A DNA stretch of 64,000 bases, from assembly GCA_947462335.1 (NCBI GenBank), contig OX381707.1, positions 34,771,618 to 34,835,617 of the forward strand, written 5' to 3'. Both the position numbers and the translations under genes were made by a program. Of the stretch, positions 11,333-22,792 are shown one piece after another. This stretch comes from Harmothoe impar. Taxonomy: Eukaryota > Annelida > Polychaeta > Phyllodocida > Polynoidae. The notes under the pieces were generated by a model that was given only the letters and a program-made list of their open reading frames with translations, ran no database searches and was not told the DNA's origin. Every line of letters begins with the position of its first letter. Positions within the stretch are counted from its first letter, which is position 1.

Positions 11333-11444
11333 TACCCAGTGGGCACAAAAGGCAGTTCAATGTTGAGTCAACGTTGAAACAACATTGAATCAACATTGTC
11401 AACCAGTTTTCAATGTTGATTCAATGTTCTGTGCCCACTGGGTA
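11333..11444. mobile_element. 112-bp palindromic MITE with TACCCAGTGGGCACA ends
   Basis: Perfect 15-bp inverted ends TACCCAGTGGGCACA and TGTGCCCACTGGGTA enclose a core of repeated CAACATTGAATCAAC-like words that are themselves mutually complementary. TA at each end would fit a Tc1/mariner-type target. From memory, similar ends occur in MITEs of other aquatic animals; I could not check this. Confidence 0.8.
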
Positions 11445-11450
11445 CACAGA

Positions 11451-11600
11451 CAGAGGTCTACAATAATCTGTCTGAACGTCAGGTTTCTCCATGAGTGGTG
11501 CAATGGATCGTATCACACGAGGCGGAGCCGAGTGTGATGCGATCCAATGCATCACGAGTGGAGAAACCAGGAGTTCAGACTGATTAGAGTGGATCTCTGT
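11451..11600. mobile_element. 150-bp palindromic element (GTTTCTCCA hairpin)
   Basis: Left CAGAGGTCTAC, TCTGTCTGAAC, GGTTTCTCCA and GATCGTATCACAC pair with right GTGTGATGCGATC, TGGAGAAACC, GTTCAGACTGA and GATCTCTG. The tip is GAGGCGGAGCCGAG. Three more GTTTCTCCA or TGGAGAAAC words at 11688-11790 suggest a related fragment next to it. Confidence 0.7.
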
Positions 11601-11865
11601 ATTTATTTCATGTGATTCTTGATTAAATTCATCAAAATATGCAATTAAAGATTGGGTTTCATAGCTATTTTGGTGACGTCATAGTGGAGAAACAGCCCTT
11701 GGAGAATGAGCACCAGTTTCTCCACGGGGGTGTGGAGAATGGCCATTCTAGTACTTAAGCATAGTAACTTTGTTTCTCCACATGGAATAAATGTGCATGG
11801 CCCCTAAGGGCCCTTGAGCTTCTAATGGTTGGGGATAGGTATTGTAATAAAACTTGGTTGATTAG

Positions 11866-11990
11866 GGACCCTTCCAGTGGCTCCCATCAGCTCTGTGGAC
11901 CCAGTTAGCAGTACTGTGAACCCTTCCAGCGGCTCTGTGGACCCTTCTAGCGCCTCTGTTGACTGCTTCTGTAACTCTGGGGACCCTTCA
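11866..11990 (+). repeat. Detached piece of the 21-bp foldback minisatellite
   Basis: Units such as CTCTGTGGACCCTTC reappear after a 570-bp interruption that contains the two palindromic elements above. The simplest reading is that the left-arm array was split by later insertions. Confidence 0.6.
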
Positions 11991-12040
11991 GCTACAATCT
12001 GGATACTGAGGGCGGCTGTACAGTCGCCCTAGGTACTGGC

Positions 12041-12338
12041 GAAGATGATCTAATCATCCCTGATATAGGGGAAGATGATCTAGTCATCCCTGATGTAGAG
12101 GAAGTTGATCTAGTCATCCCTGGTATAGGGGAAGATCATAGTCATCCCTGGTATAGGGGAGGATGATCTAGTCATCCCTGGTATAGGGGAAGATCATAGT
12201 CATCCCTGGTATAGGGGAAGATGATCAAGTCATCCCTGGTAAAGGGGAAGATCATAGTCATCCCTGGTATAGGGGAAGATGATCTAGCCATCTCTGGTAT
12301 AAGGGAAGATGATCTAGCCATCCCTGGTATAGGGGAGG
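12041..12338. repeat. 30-bp minisatellite in the foldback centre
   Basis: About ten units of GGAAGATGATCTAGTCATCC with a CTGGTATAGG linker. Some units have lost 3-4 bases (GGAAGATCATAGTCATCC). GATGATCTAGTCATC is close to palindromic. The minus-strand frames through it are repeat-derived. Confidence 0.85.
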
Positions 12339-13110
12339 AGTCTTCCTTGGTACCAGCAAAGAGATTTTCAGAGCTAGTAGACATCTACTAATGCCAGGGT
12401 ATGCATACCAAGAGCCTGTCTGGGTGTTTACAGGGCTAGAGGTGGTCGTAGAGTCAGCAGAGGTGTTCACAGAATCAGCAAAGATGCACTCACAGCCACC
12501 TGAGGTGCCACCACCAGGTAGGGGACAGGAATACCTTATTGGGACGTACCACTTTTGTGGTACAGTCCTATCAAGTAGACCATGCCAGTATTGTGGTACT
12601 GTGCATGGTACTGGGGCGAGTGATCATTAGGCCATGACCATGAGCCCATGGCAGGGGCTGCAGCTCCCTCAGTACCTTATCAGTAATCCCAGAACAATGG
12701 GTACTATCTATACAAACACTGAGGGTATGGGTTGGGGAGGAAATCCCATTTTTCCTCATGCTTTTCCCAATTTGTGACCTTACCATTCCATAGGGAGATA
12801 AAACCAAAACGTAGAGTGATACATAATTGCCTAGGCTACTACTCTGTATGTATATATACATCAGCAAATATAACTGAAAATTCGGAAATGGATTTAGCTG
12901 GGTCTCTGTAAGAGTATTTTATGAAAGTGGCATGTTCAATGCATGATATTTGAATAAATATACATGATTGAAATTTGCAAATTGGCTAGTGTGTAGATAC
13001 AGATATCCTCTTTCCAATGGTACCATACATGATATAGAATACATTACCACTATGAGAGAAATCTCATGTATATGCTTATATACACTGATGCTACTTGGTA
13101 GGTCATAATA
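12339..13110. other. Foldback centre, single-copy, no transposase seen
   Basis: A 79-codon plus frame (12391-12630) has three cysteines and histidines near its end but no recognised domain. A 98-codon minus frame (12571-12867) has none. If the element has a coding remnant it should be here, but I cannot identify one. Confidence 0.4.
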
Positions 13111-13162
13111 CTAGTACGCCCTAGATGGTGAGTACAAGTACAGCTCATTTAGGGCGTACTAG
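13111..13162. repeat. Inverted repeat next to the right arm
   Basis: CTAGTACGCCCTA and TAGGGCGTACTAG, a perfect 13-bp inverted pair separated by 26 bases, just inside the right-arm array. Confidence 0.7.
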
Positions 13163-13214
13163 AATAGTGGTTCTGGCCCCAACCTGACCACAGTGTGCAG
13201 AGGTACTCCTGCAA

Positions 13215-14160
13215 TCACCGTAAGGGTCCCTAGAGCTGCTGGAAGGGTCCCAAGAGCCACTGAAGGGGTCCCCAGACCCACTGGAACGGTCCATAGAGCC
13301 ACTGAAGGGGTCCCCAGTGTCACTGAAGAGGTCCACATAGTCACTGAAGGGGTCCCCAGACCCACTGGAACGGTCCACAGAGCCACTGAAGGGGTCCCCA
13401 GACCCACTGGAATGGTCCCCAGTGTCACTGAAGGGGTCCACAGAGTCACTGAAGGGGTCCCAAGAGCCAGAGCAACTGGAAGGGCCTCCAAAGGCTCTGG
13501 GAAGGGTCCCCAGAGCTACTGAAGGGGTCCAAAGAGTCATGAAAGGGGTCCCCAGTGTCACTAAAGGGGTCCCCAGAGCTACTGGAAGGGTCCCTAGAGC
13601 CGCTGGAAGGGTCCCAAGAGCCACTGATGGGATCCCCAGACCCACTGGAACAGTCAACAGGGTCACTGAAGGGGTCCCAAGTATCACTGAAGGGGTCCAC
13701 AGAGTCACTGAATGGGTCCCTAGAGTTAAAGAAGGAGTCCACAGAGTCACTGAAGGGGTGCTCATAGTCACTGATAGGGTCCAGAGAGTCACTGCAGAGG
13801 TCCCCTGACCCACTGATGGGGTCCACAGAGTCATTGAAGGGGTTCACAGAGTCATGGAAAGGGCCTCCAAAGCCTCTGGGAAGGTCCCCAGAGCTGCTTG
13901 GAGGGTGCACAGAGTCACTGAAGGGGTCGCGAGTGTCACTGAAGGGGTCTACAGAGCAGCTGGAAGGGTCCACAGAGCCCCTTTTAGGGTCTCCAGAGCA
14001 GCTGAAGGGTTCCGCAGAGTCACTAAAGGGGTCCCAGAGCAACTGGAAGGTCCTACAAAGCCTCTTAGAGGGTCCCCAGAACTGCTTGCAGAGTCCCAAT
14101 AAGAGCCGCTAAAGGGGTTCCAAGAGCTACTTGAAGAGTCCACAGAGCTTGTTTCTTTAT
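13215..14160 (-). repeat. Foldback right arm, 21-bp minisatellite
   Basis: About 45 units, reverse-complement of the left array. Reading inward from the outer side, the variant units come in the same order as on the left for most of the left array, then this arm continues for roughly 20 further units. The 229- and 217-codon minus-strand frames are products of the 21-bp period. Confidence 0.85.
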
Positions 14161-14164
14161 CAAT

Positions 14165-14789
14165 CTCATGACACAGAATAACCTGGATCTAAGGCTGTTT
14201 AGTTGTTGAAATGCTTGTTGATAATGAACCTCAGGACCATGCAAATATTATGTTGTTAGGGATATAAACAATGAGAACAGCTCAACCAGCTGTGTTAGCA
14301 ACAAACCAATTGAACCATTGAATTTCTTGGGTCCAGTTTAAAGGGGTAAGTATGGTTGTAATCAACCTTAGGATCATGGAAAACTGTGTTGCTAGGCAGA
14401 TAAACAATTAGAATAGCTGTTGCTAAGCAACCAGCTGTCTTAGAAACAAAGCAATAGAACCATTGAATTCCTTGGGTCGAATTTAGGGGGGGTAGGTATG
14501 GTTGTAATCAACCTCAGGACCATGCAAAACTGTGTTGCTAGGCAGATAAACAATTAGAATAGCTGTTGCTAAGCAACCAGCTGTCTTAGAAACAAAGCAA
14601 TAGAACGATTGAATTCCTTGGGTCGAATTTAGGGGGGGTAGGTATGGTTGTAATCAACCTCAGGACCATGGAAAACTGTGTTGCTAGGCAGATAAACAAT
14701 TAGAACAGTTGTTGCTAAGCAACCAGCTGTCTTAGAAACAAACCAATAGAACCATTGAATTCCTTGGGTCCAAATTAGGGGCGGTAGGC
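14165..14789 (-). repeat. Foldback right arm, about 145-bp tandem units (4 copies)
   Basis: Units start near 14225, 14350, 14495 and 14640, each with GTTGCTAGGCAGATAAACAA, AAGCAACCAGCTGTCTTAG and CCATTGAATTCCTTGGGTC. The inner three are nearly identical and the innermost is diverged. Confidence 0.8.
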
Positions 14790-14986
14790 AGTGTTAAAAA
14801 AGTATTCTAAGCCATATCTAGGTCATTGGAGATGGAATTCTGATATTTTGGCGGCCATCTTGGATTTTGGCGGCCATCTTGGATTCCTCGCAACCTTTTC
14901 TTTAACACTCACCATATCTGAAAAGCCCATGATCAGAGCTTTCCAGTGGTATATAGTGACCTTTAGTCTTTTTTGGTGATGGGTGT
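14790..14986 (-). repeat. Foldback right arm, outer single-copy block
   Basis: Reverse-complement partner of 10225-10430, with few differences. It ends GGTGATGGGTGT, followed after a short diverged stretch by AGTGCTGCAGCACT. Confidence 0.8.
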
Positions 14987-15022
14987 TCAGCTAATTAGCC
15001 TTCAGTGCTGCAGCACTATATA

Positions 15023-16050
15023 GCATGCACAAAATGACCATACATCATAGATCAGAATTGAGAGGTGGTCTTGTCAGTTGGAGCCCCATGGAACAGGCGG
15101 TCACCACCAGCTGTTTTTACGATAATGCCCCTTGGTGGTGTATTTTTAGATCAGACCTATTGGAGGACGCGTGTAATAAATACACAGTAGGTCTGTGGTA
15201 GAAGGTCGGTGCTAGGTGAGTGTCGACAAGGGGATGAGTGCTTTACTATGAGTTCACGCGGGCTCGTGAGAGAAGAATGCACTGGTTTCCTATATCTAGG
15301 CTTTTCTGGGCTTTGTCCAACGTGAAGATATATCCAAATTATATGATATAACACCGATGCCGGATGGATTTCCCCAGGAAACCACATTCACGCCAGTTCT
15401 CCAATTGCACTGTTTACTTTTAAATTCTGGGATGAATTAAATGGGGAAAAAAACATGGACAGTAAAACCACCTGATATGTACTACACTTCTGAGTTCCCT
15501 TATTCTCCATCGATCCGGTAAAGAGTAGACATAATAGCATTATAGGAAGACGAAACACATAGAAAAGATATACGTTCAACAGCCCTGTTTCAACGATTCT
15601 CAGAGAAACTAGCGTGGTTTCCTTTGAAAAACTGAGACTATGCAGTGTGACTGAGCACCTGTATGTGTCTGATTTTCATGTCTAATTAGTGGATCCTCTA
15701 TTACAATACCACACACAAAATGAGTTCTGAATTAACTTGCCTAACAATTAGCATCAAGCAATAATTAGGAAACTATTTAAGAAGTATCGTGAAATAATTA
15801 TCACAGATTTATTTTGGTGAGTATAAAAAGCCTTAAATTCATGGGGAACTTAGCAGCCTTTGACGCATGTAGATGGCTCCAGTAAGTTATTGAAATACAA
15901 AGACTAGATGATGCTATAATCGGAGTTATGTCTCTCTGTTTTTAAGAGAGCTTCTATACGTGTTCTGCCAACGAGCTGTACACAATACCCAATTAATATT
16001 CATGTGTGTTTAACTATGGGGCTACTTTATAGCTTCCCTTGTCCTTTTTA
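15023..16050. other. No gene recognised
   Basis: Two minus-strand frames of 76 and 63 codons (15157-15387, 15388-15579) lack domains. AT-rich single-copy sequence follows. Nothing else found. Confidence 0.4.
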
Positions 16051-16793
16051 TAAGGACTCTCAGCACCCAAATTGCAATAAAACAGTTTGAGGGGTATACT
16101 TCCAAGGAAATGTGTTAAACCTGTACATATTATACATCAATTGAACCATCTATAATAGCTTTATCAAATTCCTTCAATTATTTCTCATTTTAGTAGCCAT
16201 GGAATGTGGATGGAACAAAAACGTTCCATTTTCAGCCTCTTTTTTTTCCAACAGCATTATGGGATGGAAATTGGACAAAATTCTTAAATTTCTCGATTGA
16301 AAACCAAAATTCATGTCTATACCTGGGGTCCTTTTTTCTCTTTTCCTGATATTCCAATTATTAAGGCCTACACAGCTCTTCAAAGTTGCATAGTTAGCTA
16401 AAAAGTGGGTGATAATAGGGGTAAATAGCCATTTTTACCATTTTTTAGTAACTATGCAACTTTGAAGAGCTCTGTAGGCCTTAATAATTGGAATCTCAAG
16501 AAAAGAGAAAAAAGGACCCCAGGTATTGACATCAATATCAGTTTAAAATAGTTAAACCTTAGGAATATGTCCATTTTCCACCCCATAATGATGTTGAAAT
16601 GAAAAGAAGATAAAAAGGAACGTTTTTGTTCCATTCACGTTCTACAGTGATGAAAATTGCAAATAATGGAAGGAAATTGATAAAAGTATTATAGATGGTT
16701 CAAATGATGTATAATATGTAGAGGTGTAACACATGTACTTAGAATTAAACCCTCATAACCGTTTTAGTGCAATATGGGTGCTGAGAGTCCTTA
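16051..16793. mobile_element. 743-bp foldback hairpin element
   Basis: Starts TAAGGACTCTCAGCACCCA and ends with its complement TGGGTGCTGAGAGTCCTTA. The arms stay complementary almost to the centre (AAAGTTGCATAGTTA pairs with TAACTATGCAACTTT near 16382-16462), leaving a loop of about 40 bases around 16405-16440. Arms are about 350 bp, with scattered mismatches and small indels. No coding capacity. A transcript would form a long double-stranded hairpin. Confidence 0.8.
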
Positions 16794-18070
16794 AGAGTCA
16801 AACTAGTCATTCTGAAATTGAGAGTAACCATAAAACCCACGTGAGGAAATTGGTGAGTTGGCCTGCTCTACACGAACACCCTAGGTGTGGCGTGTGGCTG
16901 TCGGCGAGGCTGTGGTGAGTCCGTAATGTCAGCAGCACAGCACCCCCCCCTCCCCACCCCCAGCCCCGATTCTAACCTGCCCCTTACCCCCCCCCCCTCC
17001 CTTCACTGAACCTCACTGATATCTTATGCACGGCTCTCCTCACTCGATTCATCACATGAACGTGGCGTCGCTCTGCTGTAAATATCGGCGACCAGGGCTT
17101 TACAAGACGCCAAGACGGGATGGCGGCGGCGGGGAGAGGGGGTTTAGTATGAGTGTGGTAGCAAGGGTCAGTGGGGAGCTCGGGAGGTGTTATTCGCAGT
17201 GGTTTGATGTCTTTGGAAGGCCGTGGGCAGTCTTTCCGTGTCTGGAGTGCGTTGTAGTGTTTGCGTGGGGCTACGATGGGAAGGTAGATCAGACGGTGTG
17301 GGGGCTTTGGGCTGTGTGTGGAATATGTGCAAAGGGACCGGGGGTTTTCTGTAGGGAGGTCAGAGATGCAGCTTGGGAGGCGTGAAATATTCAGAAGCTG
17401 GAGCACTCTTGTGTTTGGGGTTTATCCACTTAATGATATCCAGGCACCCAATTCTTGATGTGTCCCTAAAGCATTATCTCCATGCCAACTAATTTCAGGT
17501 CAATGAATAGTTGTGTCCTTTTTGGCCCTACTCTAAGAACATCTTTCATTTTTTGTCCTTTTTTGGGGGAGGGGGGGGAGGGGTGGAAGAGGAGGGGCGC
17601 TTTCAACGAATTTGTGCTATTTTTATTAACTGAAATGATGATTAACGAAGAGAATCGACCTAGCTAACCTAATTTAGTATGCCTAATCTACGCAATAAAT
17701 CCTCAGACATGGCCCTAACAATCTATGTGAACTCTAGATACCTACTCCACACATACCTGCAACTCTGTCTCAACCACTACCCCACAACTCCAGTCACCTA
17801 CCCTATACCAAAATCCGCCCACACTGCCCATACCCTCACACCTACGACACCCTCCGCACCCACAGTTCGCCGCGCGGTGACCAGAAATCACTAGAGGGGC
17901 ACACAGATAACAGAACCTTTCTTTATTTTATCTACGCTGGCGGCGAGTGTCTATTCCGATCACAGGCCGCGCTTCTAACAGATCGTCCCCGCGGCGCGGC
18001 ACCACGCATGCCCGACGCGCCGCTCCATCAAGCAAGAGGGCGGCCATTTGTCTGTGGTGTACCCGTATTT
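16794..18070. other. Non-coding stretch, one CpG-rich patch
   Basis: Overlapping frames of 119 (plus, 17026-17385) and 140 codons (minus, 16984-17406) occupy the same GC-rich DNA on opposite strands. Neither has a domain I recognise. 17865-18060 is CpG-dense (GCCGCGCGG, CCCGCGGCGCGG) and also contains AGGGCGGCCATTTG, so it could be a promoter or conserved element, untested. Confidence 0.35.
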
Positions 18071-18074
18071 AGTG

Positions 18075-18585
18075 CGTTCACACAAACTCTAATGACCTTC
18101 TCGGTCCTACTCCACACAAATTCTAATGACCTTCCCTGCCCTACTCCACACAAACTCTAGTGACCTTTTCTGTCCTACTCAACACAAAATCTTATGACCT
18201 TCCCTGTCCTATTCCACACAAACTCTAATGACCTTCTCTGTCCTACTCTACACACACTGTAATGACCTTCCCTGTCCTACTCCACATAAACTCTATTGAC
18301 CTTCCCTGTCCTACTTCACACAAACTGCAATGACCTTCCCTGTCCTACTCCACATAAACTCTATTGACTTTCCCTGTCCTACTCCACGTAAACTCTATTG
18401 ACCTTCCCTGTCCTACTCCACATACACTCTATTGACTTTCCCTGTCCTACTCCACACAAACTGTAATGACCTTCCCTGTCCAACTACACACAGACCCTAT
18501 TGACCGTTCCTGTCATACTACAGACAACCCCTGATGACCTTCCCTGTCCTAATCTACACAACCCCTAATTAGTTTCCCTGTCCAG
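18075..18585. repeat. 34-bp minisatellite, about 15 units
   Basis: Unit close to CACAAACTCTAATGACCTTC followed by CCTGTCCTACTCCA. Units differ by point changes and the array decays towards 18585. Confidence 0.85.
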
Positions 18586-20573
18586 GCATGCAGCAGCTTG
18601 ACAGTTGTTTCCCAACTTTATTTGAATGCATCTATATCAGTCACTTCCTTCTGAAATATCCTTGGCTCTAGTTTGGATCTTTGTTAGTGGATAGAGGGGG
18701 ATTGTGAGAGGGGTTCTACGTGTAAACAGGCTCTAAATGAGACCAGCAGCTGGACATTTGTCCCCCCAGACCAGCCCCGTCCGGGCCTGTCCCATACAGG
18801 CCTCACAACCCTCTGCCAGGCTAGGCCGCACCATAAATTCGCCAGCCTGGCTTATTCCATTTCACGGCTGACTAGCGCCTGGCGGCTGCCGCTGCAGATC
18901 GATATGAACTATTGGTTGCTCGCCGGGAGATACACAGCCGCAAACATGTCCCCTTGAGGTGGCAGTGATGACCAGTAGGGGGGTTGGGGGTGGGGGAGGG
19001 ATTAAAGGGGTTGGGGGTTACCAGGCCGACCGACTGGCTGACCGTACCCCAGTCTGGGTTACTTCTCAGCCCTCCTGCTCATGTATCACCCCAGAACCTA
19101 GAAATATCAATCCTCCCAATGCTCACATCGACTTTAGCCTGTGTCCAGTCACTGGCTTCTTGGTACTAGAGAAGGAGGTGTACCGTACTGTTCCGTGTAA
19201 GTACCCCTGCCTTAATAGATTTGGAGCCCTATATACAAGACAGGCGTGCACAGGAGATCAGATTTCAGGGCTTAAGAACGATTTCAATACTGCTCTACCC
19301 TTGGCGCTTATACACACAATACAGGCGATTATGCAAACCCAGCGCTCAAACTCGACGATAGGCATATATCATAGACACAGGGACCGGTCTAGGGGTGGTG
19401 AATAGACAAATCGCACTGTGAATCTGTGACCCGTGCAGTGCCATTGGTCGGTGAGGGCAGCATCGACTTAAGGCTAAGGCCGACTGGTGGATGCCTGGGA
19501 TGAGTTGTCATACCCATACTGTGACATGCCATAGAGTGATGTTAGTGGGTGCTTCATCTGCCTATTGCAGCCAGCACCGCCGCCTTATATCACAACATGA
19601 CGTGTTACTCGGCACTCCAAGGCCTCAGGACGTACCCGTTATGACGTCATCAATCATGGCCCTTATTATGGGCTGGCACGTCATGTAATCTAGTCATAGA
19701 AATATCTTATCGGCCTATACTCTCATTACAGGCTTCGTGTATGGCATAGTTAACACATCCTTCAGTGCATCTATCATCAGATTAATAGATATGATTAAGT
19801 TACTGCAGCATAAATTGCAGCATCTATGTGATAAACAAGACTGTCCTTGTGCTATTCGCGCCTAGTACAGATCTCATAACAATGTCATAGGCCTCTAGTT
19901 ACTGTGCAATGAATGTATGTCGATAAACAGGCACATATCCATCTAGGCATATCCATCATAAGGATATCCATCCTTACATGAATGATCATCGTCATCATCA
20001 GGTGTATGCGGTAGTTCTTATATGGCTGATTTAAACGGTCAAAAACAAAAAATTCCAAGAATAAATAGACTCATGATTTCCATTATGTCTTTTTCAGATA
20101 ATAGGGATAGAATATCACACGACAATATCATGCAGGCCACAATAAAGTTGTCCGGATGGAATAGAGGCAACACGTGCCACCACCCAACCCTTAATCACCT
20201 CTAGCAGAAGGGATCATGGTCGGTAAAGAGGACATTGCTCCATAATAGTATCATGAAACCTGGATTACATCTGTCCTTACGAGGGCCTCCCCCATTATTA
20301 ATAATGCGTTTTGTGTCATTGATTTTGTGACACATGCGACTTTCTCAAATGGGGGCCTCTCAATTTCCATTGTGGCTGCACTTGGCTACCGGGCAGCAGC
20401 TCGGTGGGATTTGGATGAATCATAGCAGGGCTGCGCTACCAACGAGGGGAGCATGTCGTAAACAACCGCACTAGCCGCCAGCAACCTAATAGTATTCTGA
20501 CAACGGGCGTCGTATCTCATCCTGACGCTGAGCGAGCAGCATGTAAAACTGACCGAAATTATGAGCTCTTACT
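18586..20573. other. No gene recognised
   Basis: A 148-codon plus frame (18959-19405) has a Gly-rich low-complexity start and no domain. Other frames are short. No repeat found beyond short simple sequence. Confidence 0.4.
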
Positions 20574-20806
20574 TTAACGCTTTAAGGACCGCATACTGCT
20601 TTAATGTCATTGGCCGATATGTTGCATGAATGCAGCCCCAGCGAATAACTCGCCAGAGCTACGTCCATGCTTCATACCGACCCTTCGGGTGTGTATCAAC
20701 CCCTTATAATGTAGCCCTTGCGAGTTATTCGCCAGGGCTGCATCCATGCAATATGATGACCAAGGGCATATTGCATTAATGCACTATGTGGCCCCTAAAG
20801 GGTTAA
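20574..20806. mobile_element. TTAA MITE, full length, TTAA flanks
   Basis: TTAA at 20574-20577 then CGCTTTAAGGACCGCATACTG. The right end is TGTGGCCCCTAAAGGG then TTAA at 20803-20806. Both inner hairpins are well kept (GCGAGTTATTCGCCAGGGCTG in the right one). Confidence 0.85.
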
Positions 20807-21452
20807 TTCCACCGCCAATGGCAGAGGTATTCAATTTTAACGTTTTTGTGATTTATGTCAATTAGAGACTGACTGGTGGCTGAATTGGTTCACACGTTCA
20901 TGTTGATGATTACGGAATGTAATATAATACTGAACATAGCCCAACGTCCAACATCAATGATCTATATAGCTTTATTCATAGGCAGATATATACAACAGCC
21001 ATAGATTAATTCCCCTGGGCTTTATCTCAACTGTTATTACATAGGCATATATATTCCAATTAGTTGGTCATTTCAATATATACTCTCAGTCCATCCCTAA
21101 GGCTTAAAGTCACATTAACAACGAGTGAATCCTATAATAGATGCATTACTATCAACAGGCAAATGAGGTAAGAAGTACACGCTAAATATACAGTTCCATC
21201 TGCCTCCTCTGCCTGCTACATTAGGGACAAAAGAAGTGCCACTGCTATGGTGTTTCACTAAACGTGGGCAACCCTGTAGTAAAAATCACAACAGCGCTGG
21301 GACAAAAAGTGGATGTGATTGACTAGGTTTAAACCGTCGACACAAGCTAACACGGATAAGAAGGTGGAAAAAGAAAACACACACGGCCCCTGCTGTGAGG
21401 GGAAATGGGTGGCATCAAGGCCGGTCTAAATATAAGCACGCTGAGGGTATAG
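20807..21452. other. No feature seen
   Basis: AT-rich single-copy sequence with no long frame and no repeat that I could detect. Confidence 0.4.
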
Positions 21453-21653
21453 GGTAGATTCACCATGAGTCGGACACATGCATAGAGACGGACACTGAAA
21501 TCTCTAGTTATCTATGTACGATACGTTTTCTAGTGTTTCTTTTTAGGGACTTTAATTTTACAATTATAAACAAATAAATATATTAGAATGCTTGAATATA
21601 CAGAAATTCAAGTGCCTGTCTCAAGGTATGTGTGCGGCTCATGGTAAATCTAC
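21453..21653. mobile_element. GGTAGATTCA MITE, copy A
   Basis: Begins GGTAGATTCACCATGAGTCG and ends CGGCTCATGGTAAATCTAC, an inverted pair with few mismatches. It shares the ends and inner words (GTGCCTGTCTCAAGGTATGTG) with the element at 22793-23009. About 200 bp, AT-rich core, no coding capacity. Confidence 0.7.
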
Positions 21654-22792
21654 GCTATAGCATGGGGAGCCCAAGTCAGGGAGCAGCAGGAGAGGGGTTA
21701 AGCGAGCTGTGGCTACTATGGATGCATATCACACCATGAACTGGTAGAAGGCTGTCGGCGGCCCATCGGCCTGTCATTTGTTATGTAGCCGGAGTCGGCC
21801 TTATTTGTGGTGGGCCGCGTGGCTGCTACCGTTTGGAACCCACCTGCCCAGTCTCAAACCCCCAGCCCAATGCCATGCTATGGACTGGGAGCAGACCTTC
21901 TCTTGACTTTCACACCATTTTGGTGGCACAAAATGTGTGTATTGGGCAATACACACCCAAATACAGACACATTGTTATCTAGATCAAATGGGGGCAATGA
22001 AGGCTACTGTGTATTAACGCCGTTATTTGAAAGGGGTAATTAAAAGGTGTGTATTGGACCTGATGGCTGATTGCTCCCAGGCTATCCAACTGGTAGTAGG
22101 ATAGACGCTGGCCGATGCTGCACCAGCCCGACGCCTCCTCCTGGGTGCCTCCAGGCTGCTGACAACCTGCAATTTGCACCCCACCCGCCCCTCCTATATC
22201 CAATCACAAGTCTCACTGTTGGGGCTCCCCAGGGACGCCCCCCGCCAACGCACTTTCCACCTCCTTTTGTAAAATATTTTGTCATGAAAAGTAGTTGAAA
22301 ATTTAAGCGATTTGCAGTGTTTTGTTTTCTGTTTGGTAAGAAAGGCTGTTGTGGCCGTTTAGTGACTGGCGGGTGTTTGTGAGTGAGAGGATGGCTGATG
22401 AAGTTTTGCTGCACTCATCTTTTATTAAAGGACCCATCCTGGGGCCTGTGAAGAGTTTTTAGATGTGTAGATGCTGGCGGGGGCTCCCTGGCTAGCCCAG
22501 TGGCTGGTGGTGGTGATGGGGAGGGGCACCTTGCAGTGTTTACCTCCCTCTGCTGGAGACTGGACACTGAAGGCTTGGATCCATACCACGGTCAGTGCTG
22601 GAGCAGGGAGTGGGAGAAGAGCGGGAGCACATCGACGTACAACCTCATTTACCTTACAACCCTATTCATGCCGCACCAGCACTATTCAGCCTACAACTCC
22701 ATTCACACTACAACCTTATTTACACCAGAGTAGCACCCCCACATCAACTACAATTACTGCAGGGCCCATCCCATTACAGCCTCAGCAAATAA
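21654..22792. other. No gene recognised
   Basis: Several overlapping frames of 60-110 codons on both strands, all low-complexity or without domains. 22630-22790 has weak repetition of CCTACAACTCCATTCA-like words. Confidence 0.4.

Larger units (their letters stand above)
10180..15022. mobile_element. Foldback-type transposon with long tandem-repeat inverted arms
   Basis: Two arms in opposite orientation, about 1.1 kb on the left and 1.9 kb on the right, flank a central segment. From outside inward each arm has a terminal AGTGCTGCAGCA word, a single-copy block (10225-10430 and 14790-14986, nearly identical when reversed), a block of about 145-bp tandem units (two left, four right), and an array of 21-bp units (10783-11290 left, 13215-14160 right). 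This plan, long inverted repeats made of tandem subrepeats, is that of Foldback in Drosophila, TU in sea urchin and Galileo. No transposase is recognisable inside, so it is probably non-autonomous. The exact termini and target duplication are not certain. Confidence 0.75.

Noticed and set aside
13145..14099. Long minus-strand frames (229 and 217 codons) as a repeat-protein gene
   Set aside because: They follow from the 21-bp period of the foldback arm. Overlapping frames on the other strand are equally open and the same array is inverted at 10783-11290.
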